Origin: Candidatus Schekmanbacteria bacterium GWA2_38_11 | GTDB taxonomy: Bacteria > Schekmanbacteria > GWA2-38-11 | Direction: 5' to 3' | Length of the DNA: 7,442 bases | Assembly: GCA_001790645.1 (NCBI GenBank) | Contig: MGDB01000054.1 | Coordinates: 1-7,442, forward strand | Shown: positions 5,756-7,442 of the stretch, one piece after another | Layout of the letters: each line of letters starts with the position of its first letter | Position numbering within the stretch: the first letter of the stretch is position 1 | Made by a program: the position numbers and the translations under genes | The notes under the pieces: generated by a model | The model's database searches: none | What the model was told of the DNA's origin: nothing | The model's input: only the letters and a program-made list of their open reading frames with translations

Positions 5756-6784
5756 ATGGAAGTTACAATAAAAAAGATTTCAAGAAGTAATTTATTAAAA
5801 TTTATAGATATCCTCTGCAGGGGGTTTGAAGTAATAGCTCCTGTAAAAATCGGAGGAGATGTTTTCTTTAACCCGGTTAAAAAATCCTCTGAGCTTACAC
5901 TTGATTATATAAACCCTGTGGAATCGCCAAAGAGGTTCTTTTTCCCGCAGATAGAACTGATGTATCAGATGGATTTTGAAAAGCATGAGGTAATGAGAGA
6001 TGAAGCAGAGAGAAAAAGAAAAAAGCTTATCTTCGGAATAAGGTCTTGTGATTTAGCTGCAATAAACAGCGTTGATAAATTTTTCACCGGAGAAAAGACA
6101 GACAGCTATTACCGGAAGCTGAGGCAGGATACAATACTTGTGAATCTGCTGTGCCACGAATGTGCATCTGAATGTTTCTGCACGGCAATTCCCGGAGGTT
6201 CATTGTACTGCGACGGATACGATTTACGCCTTTCTCCTTTAGATGATGGGTATCTGGCAGAGACGGGAACAACGAGCGGTGAAGAATTGCTGAAACAAAA
6301 CAAGTCGCTGTTTGAAAAGAGCGGGAAAAATGATATTGAGCTGAGAGAAGAAGCTATCAAAAAATTGAAGAAGAAAATCAGAAGCAATCATAAATTTGAC
6401 AAAGCCGTTGAGAAACTTAAAAGCGAAAAAGTGGATTCTGCAGAATGGAGCGATATTGCAAAAAGCTGCCAGGACTGCGGCGGGTGCTGCTATGTATGTC
6501 CGGTCTGCACATGCTATAATATCATTGATGATGTTGAGAATAACAACCTCACAAAATACCGTTGCTGGGATTCCTGCCTCTTCTCAGGGTTTTCAAGAAT
6601 GGCAATGGCTCATAACCCACATAAAACATTTGGTGAGAGGCTGGAATACAGGTTCATGCACAGGTTAAAATATTTTGAAGACCGCTACAACAGCCTTGGA
6701 TGCACAGGGTGTGGCCGTTGTGACGTAGTATGCCTTGGGGATATTGGAACAGGGGCAGTGCTTAAGCGGATTCGGTGCAGGTAA
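5756..6784 (+). CDS. hydB: HydB/AsrA-type iron-sulfur electron-transfer subunit (beta)
   Basis: This 342-residue protein belongs to the family that includes sulfhydrogenase beta subunits (HydB) and anaerobic sulfite reductase subunit A. Visible family signatures are GIRSCDLAAI (94-103), the Cys cluster CHECASECFC (133-142) followed by GYDLRLSPLDDGY (154-166), and WDSC (271-274). Two C-terminal [4Fe-4S] motifs are present: Cys238/241/244/248 followed by Pro, and Cys316/319/322/326. The last cysteine of the second motif is followed by Leu rather than the usual Pro. Additional cysteines (245, 251, 253, 270, 274) crowd the first cluster. The gene begins 11 nt after fdhA with a weak AGAAGAAA site. 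Its probable role is to wire FdhA to the flavin subunit encoded next. No transmembrane segment or signal peptide is seen, so a cytoplasmic complex is likely. Confidence 0.85.
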   Translation: MEVTIKKISRSNLLKFIDILCRGFEVIAPVKIGGDVFFNPVKKSSELTLDYINPVESPKRFFFPQIELMYQMDFEKHEVMRDEAERKRKKLIFGIRSCDLAAINSVDKFFTGEKTDSYYRKLRQDTILVNLLCHECASECFCTAIPGGSLYCDGYDLRLSPLDDGYLAETGTTSGEELLKQNKSLFEKSGKNDIELREEAIKKLKKKIRSNHKFDKAVEKLKSEKVDSAEWSDIAKSCQDCGGCCYVCPVCTCYNIIDDVENNNLTKYRCWDSCLFSGFSRMAMAHNPHKTFGERLEYRFMHRLKYFEDRYNSLGCTGCGRCDVVCLGDIGTGAVLKRIRCR

Positions 6785-6937
6785 AATCAAAAATAAAATA
6801 TCAAAAATTAAAATGAAGCCCGCCCCTTAGAACTTAAAGCTAAAAATGCAAAACTAAAACTTAAGGTGTAAAATTATGATTTAAAGTTTTAAATTTTGGT
6901 TTTTCGCTTTGCATTTAAAGTTTTTTCTTTTTTTACA

Positions 6938-6970
6938 CTTGAATCCTTGACCTTTGAACCATTTGAATCC
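6938..6970. repeat. degenerate 7-10-bp tandem repeats of a TTGAAYC core
   Basis: Successive units read CTTGAATC, CTTGACC, TTTGAACC and ATTTGAATCC, all variants of a YTTGAAYC core. Short degenerate tandem arrays of this sort mark intergenic spaces in several uncultured bacterial lineages. They end 18 nt before the downstream start codon. Confidence 0.55.
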
Positions 6971-6975
6971 TTTTT

Positions 6976-6983
6976 AGGAAGAG
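6976..6983 (+). promoter_or_regulatory. ribosome binding site of the gamma-subunit gene
   Basis: AGGAAGAG lies 5-9 nt before the ATG at 6989 and decides this start. The frame is open back to TAA at 6890-6892 but offers only weak TTG alternatives (6896, 6947) inside the repeat region. Confidence 0.6.
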
Positions 6984-6988
6984 CTGGT

Positions 6989-7442
6989 ATGACTAATGAA
7001 TATTTACCTCTAATCGCAAAGATAGAAGAGGTTAAGGAGCAGACAAAAGGGATTAGGACCTTTGTATTCTCCATAGGAAAGGATACTGATTTTTCCTATA
7101 AGGCTGGTCAGTTTATAATGCTCTCAGTATTTGGATTTGGTGAAGGTGCATTTTCTCCTTCCTCATTCCCTGTAAAGGATGGAAAGATAGAGGTGACGAT
7201 TGCAAGAGTTGGAAAGTTGACAACAAGGCTTTTCGAGATGGAGCGTGGAGAGAGAGTTGGCATAAGGGGGGCTTTTGGGAATGGCTTTGACCTTGAAAGG
7301 GTGCGTGGGAGAGACATTCTCCTTGTCGCCGGCGGGATTGGCATGGGGGCATTGAAGCCTCTTCTTGAGGTACTACTGTTAAACAGAAATTTATTTGGTA
7401 GAATAGATCTCCTCTTTGGGACAAGAACTCCTTCTGACATGC
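6989..7442 (+). CDS. hydG: HydG/AsrB-type FAD/NAD(P)-binding electron-transfer subunit (gamma), 3' partial
   Basis: The first 151 codons run open to the window edge; family members are about 270-290 residues, so the C-terminal half, including the usual [2Fe-2S] cysteines, is missing. It starts MTNEYLPLIAKIEEV. A ferredoxin-reductase-like FAD-binding barrel follows: AGQFIMLSVFGFGEGAFSPSS at about 39-59 contains the flavin-binding segment (PGQF variant AGQF, then F-S-x-S-S), and IRGAFGNGF lies near 92-100. The NAD(P)-binding fold then begins with LLVAGGIGMGALKPLL. The normal GGxG-x-APL reads GGIG-MGAL here, a mild deviation. The HydG of sulfhydrogenases meant here is unrelated to the [FeFe]-hydrogenase maturase of the same name. 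Next to HydB- and FdhA-like genes, it should exchange electrons between the iron-sulfur chain and NAD(P)H. The alternative is an AsrB-like or dihydroorotate-dehydrogenase-type subunit, which share the fold. Confidence 0.85.
   Translation, partial: MTNEYLPLIAKIEEVKEQTKGIRTFVFSIGKDTDFSYKAGQFIMLSVFGFGEGAFSPSSFPVKDGKIEVTIARVGKLTTRLFEMERGERVGIRGAFGNGFDLERVRGRDILLVAGGIGMGALKPLLEVLLLNRNLFGRIDLLFGTRTPSDM

Larger units (their letters stand above)
6785..6988. repeat. AT-rich intergenic repeat region with nested imperfect dyads
   Basis: This 204-nt gap has no coding capacity but is highly structured. It begins with degenerate A-rich units (AAAATC/AAAAAT, about 6783-6813). Nested inverted pairs follow: AAATGCAAA (6844-6852) with TTTGCATTT (6908-6916); AAAACTTAA (6856-6864) with TTAAAGTTTT (6881-6890, one bulge); and GTGTAAAA (6866-6873) with TTTTACAC (6931-6938). 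It ends with the short tandem units at 6938-6970. There is no GC-rich terminator, so readthrough from the beta gene is expected. A -10-like TATGAT (6875-6880) has no -35 partner. Confidence 0.6.

Noticed and set aside
6396..6668. 90-codon plus-strand frame inside the beta-subunit gene
   Set aside because: It is the shadow frame of the cysteine-rich region; the HydB frame has family motifs across the same bases.
6838..6970. CRISPR array
   Set aside because: The repeated units are 7-10 bp, degenerate and without spacers; no cas genes are present.
7108..7440. Minus-strand frames opposite the gamma gene
   Set aside because: Pro/Ser-rich complement of a gene with clear FAD- and NAD(P)-binding motifs; no independent support.

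Overview
The window is a fragment of an anaerobic, AT-leaning bacterial genome, probably from an uncultured lineage. The signs are AGA/AGG- and ATA-rich codon use, long A/T-rich intergenic repeats, a selenium-free formate dehydrogenase and sulfhydrogenase-type electron-transfer subunits. The standard genetic code applies throughout. I cannot name the phylum from the sequence alone.

Layout: positions 1-304 hold no gene. They carry a strong rho-independent terminator (65-84) for something upstream of the window, an AT-rich hairpin with a direct repeat, and an extended -10 promoter. Positions 305-595 are a short ORF (56 codons) that continues in frame past a TAA as a recognisable but broken transposase-type helix-turn-helix protein. 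After it, 596-765 holds a perfect 12-bp tandem repeat and possible promoter elements.

The main content is a co-directional block on the + strand. It has four genes: (1) a 983-residue exported-looking TPR-CHAT protein (766-3717, probable TTG start); (2) a complete 676-residue molybdenum/tungsten formate dehydrogenase catalytic subunit (3714-5744), overlapping gene 1 by ATGA; (3) a 342-residue HydB/AsrA-type iron-sulfur subunit (5756-6784), 11 nt downstream; and (4) after a 204-nt repeat-rich gap, the first 151 codons of a HydG/AsrB-type FAD/NAD(P)-binding subunit (6989 to the window edge).

Working model: FdhA oxidises formate (or reduces CO2), electrons pass through the iron-sulfur clusters of the beta subunit to the flavin of the gamma subunit and on to NAD(P), or further to a [NiFe] hydrogenase if one lies beyond the window edge. 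The TPR-CHAT protein is translationally coupled to fdhA, but its CHAT domain keeps the cysteine of the peptidase dyad and appears to lack the histidine. It is therefore a candidate pseudo-peptidase with a structural, sensing or scaffold role. This coupling of a degenerate CHAT protein to a formate dehydrogenase is the most unusual part of the window.
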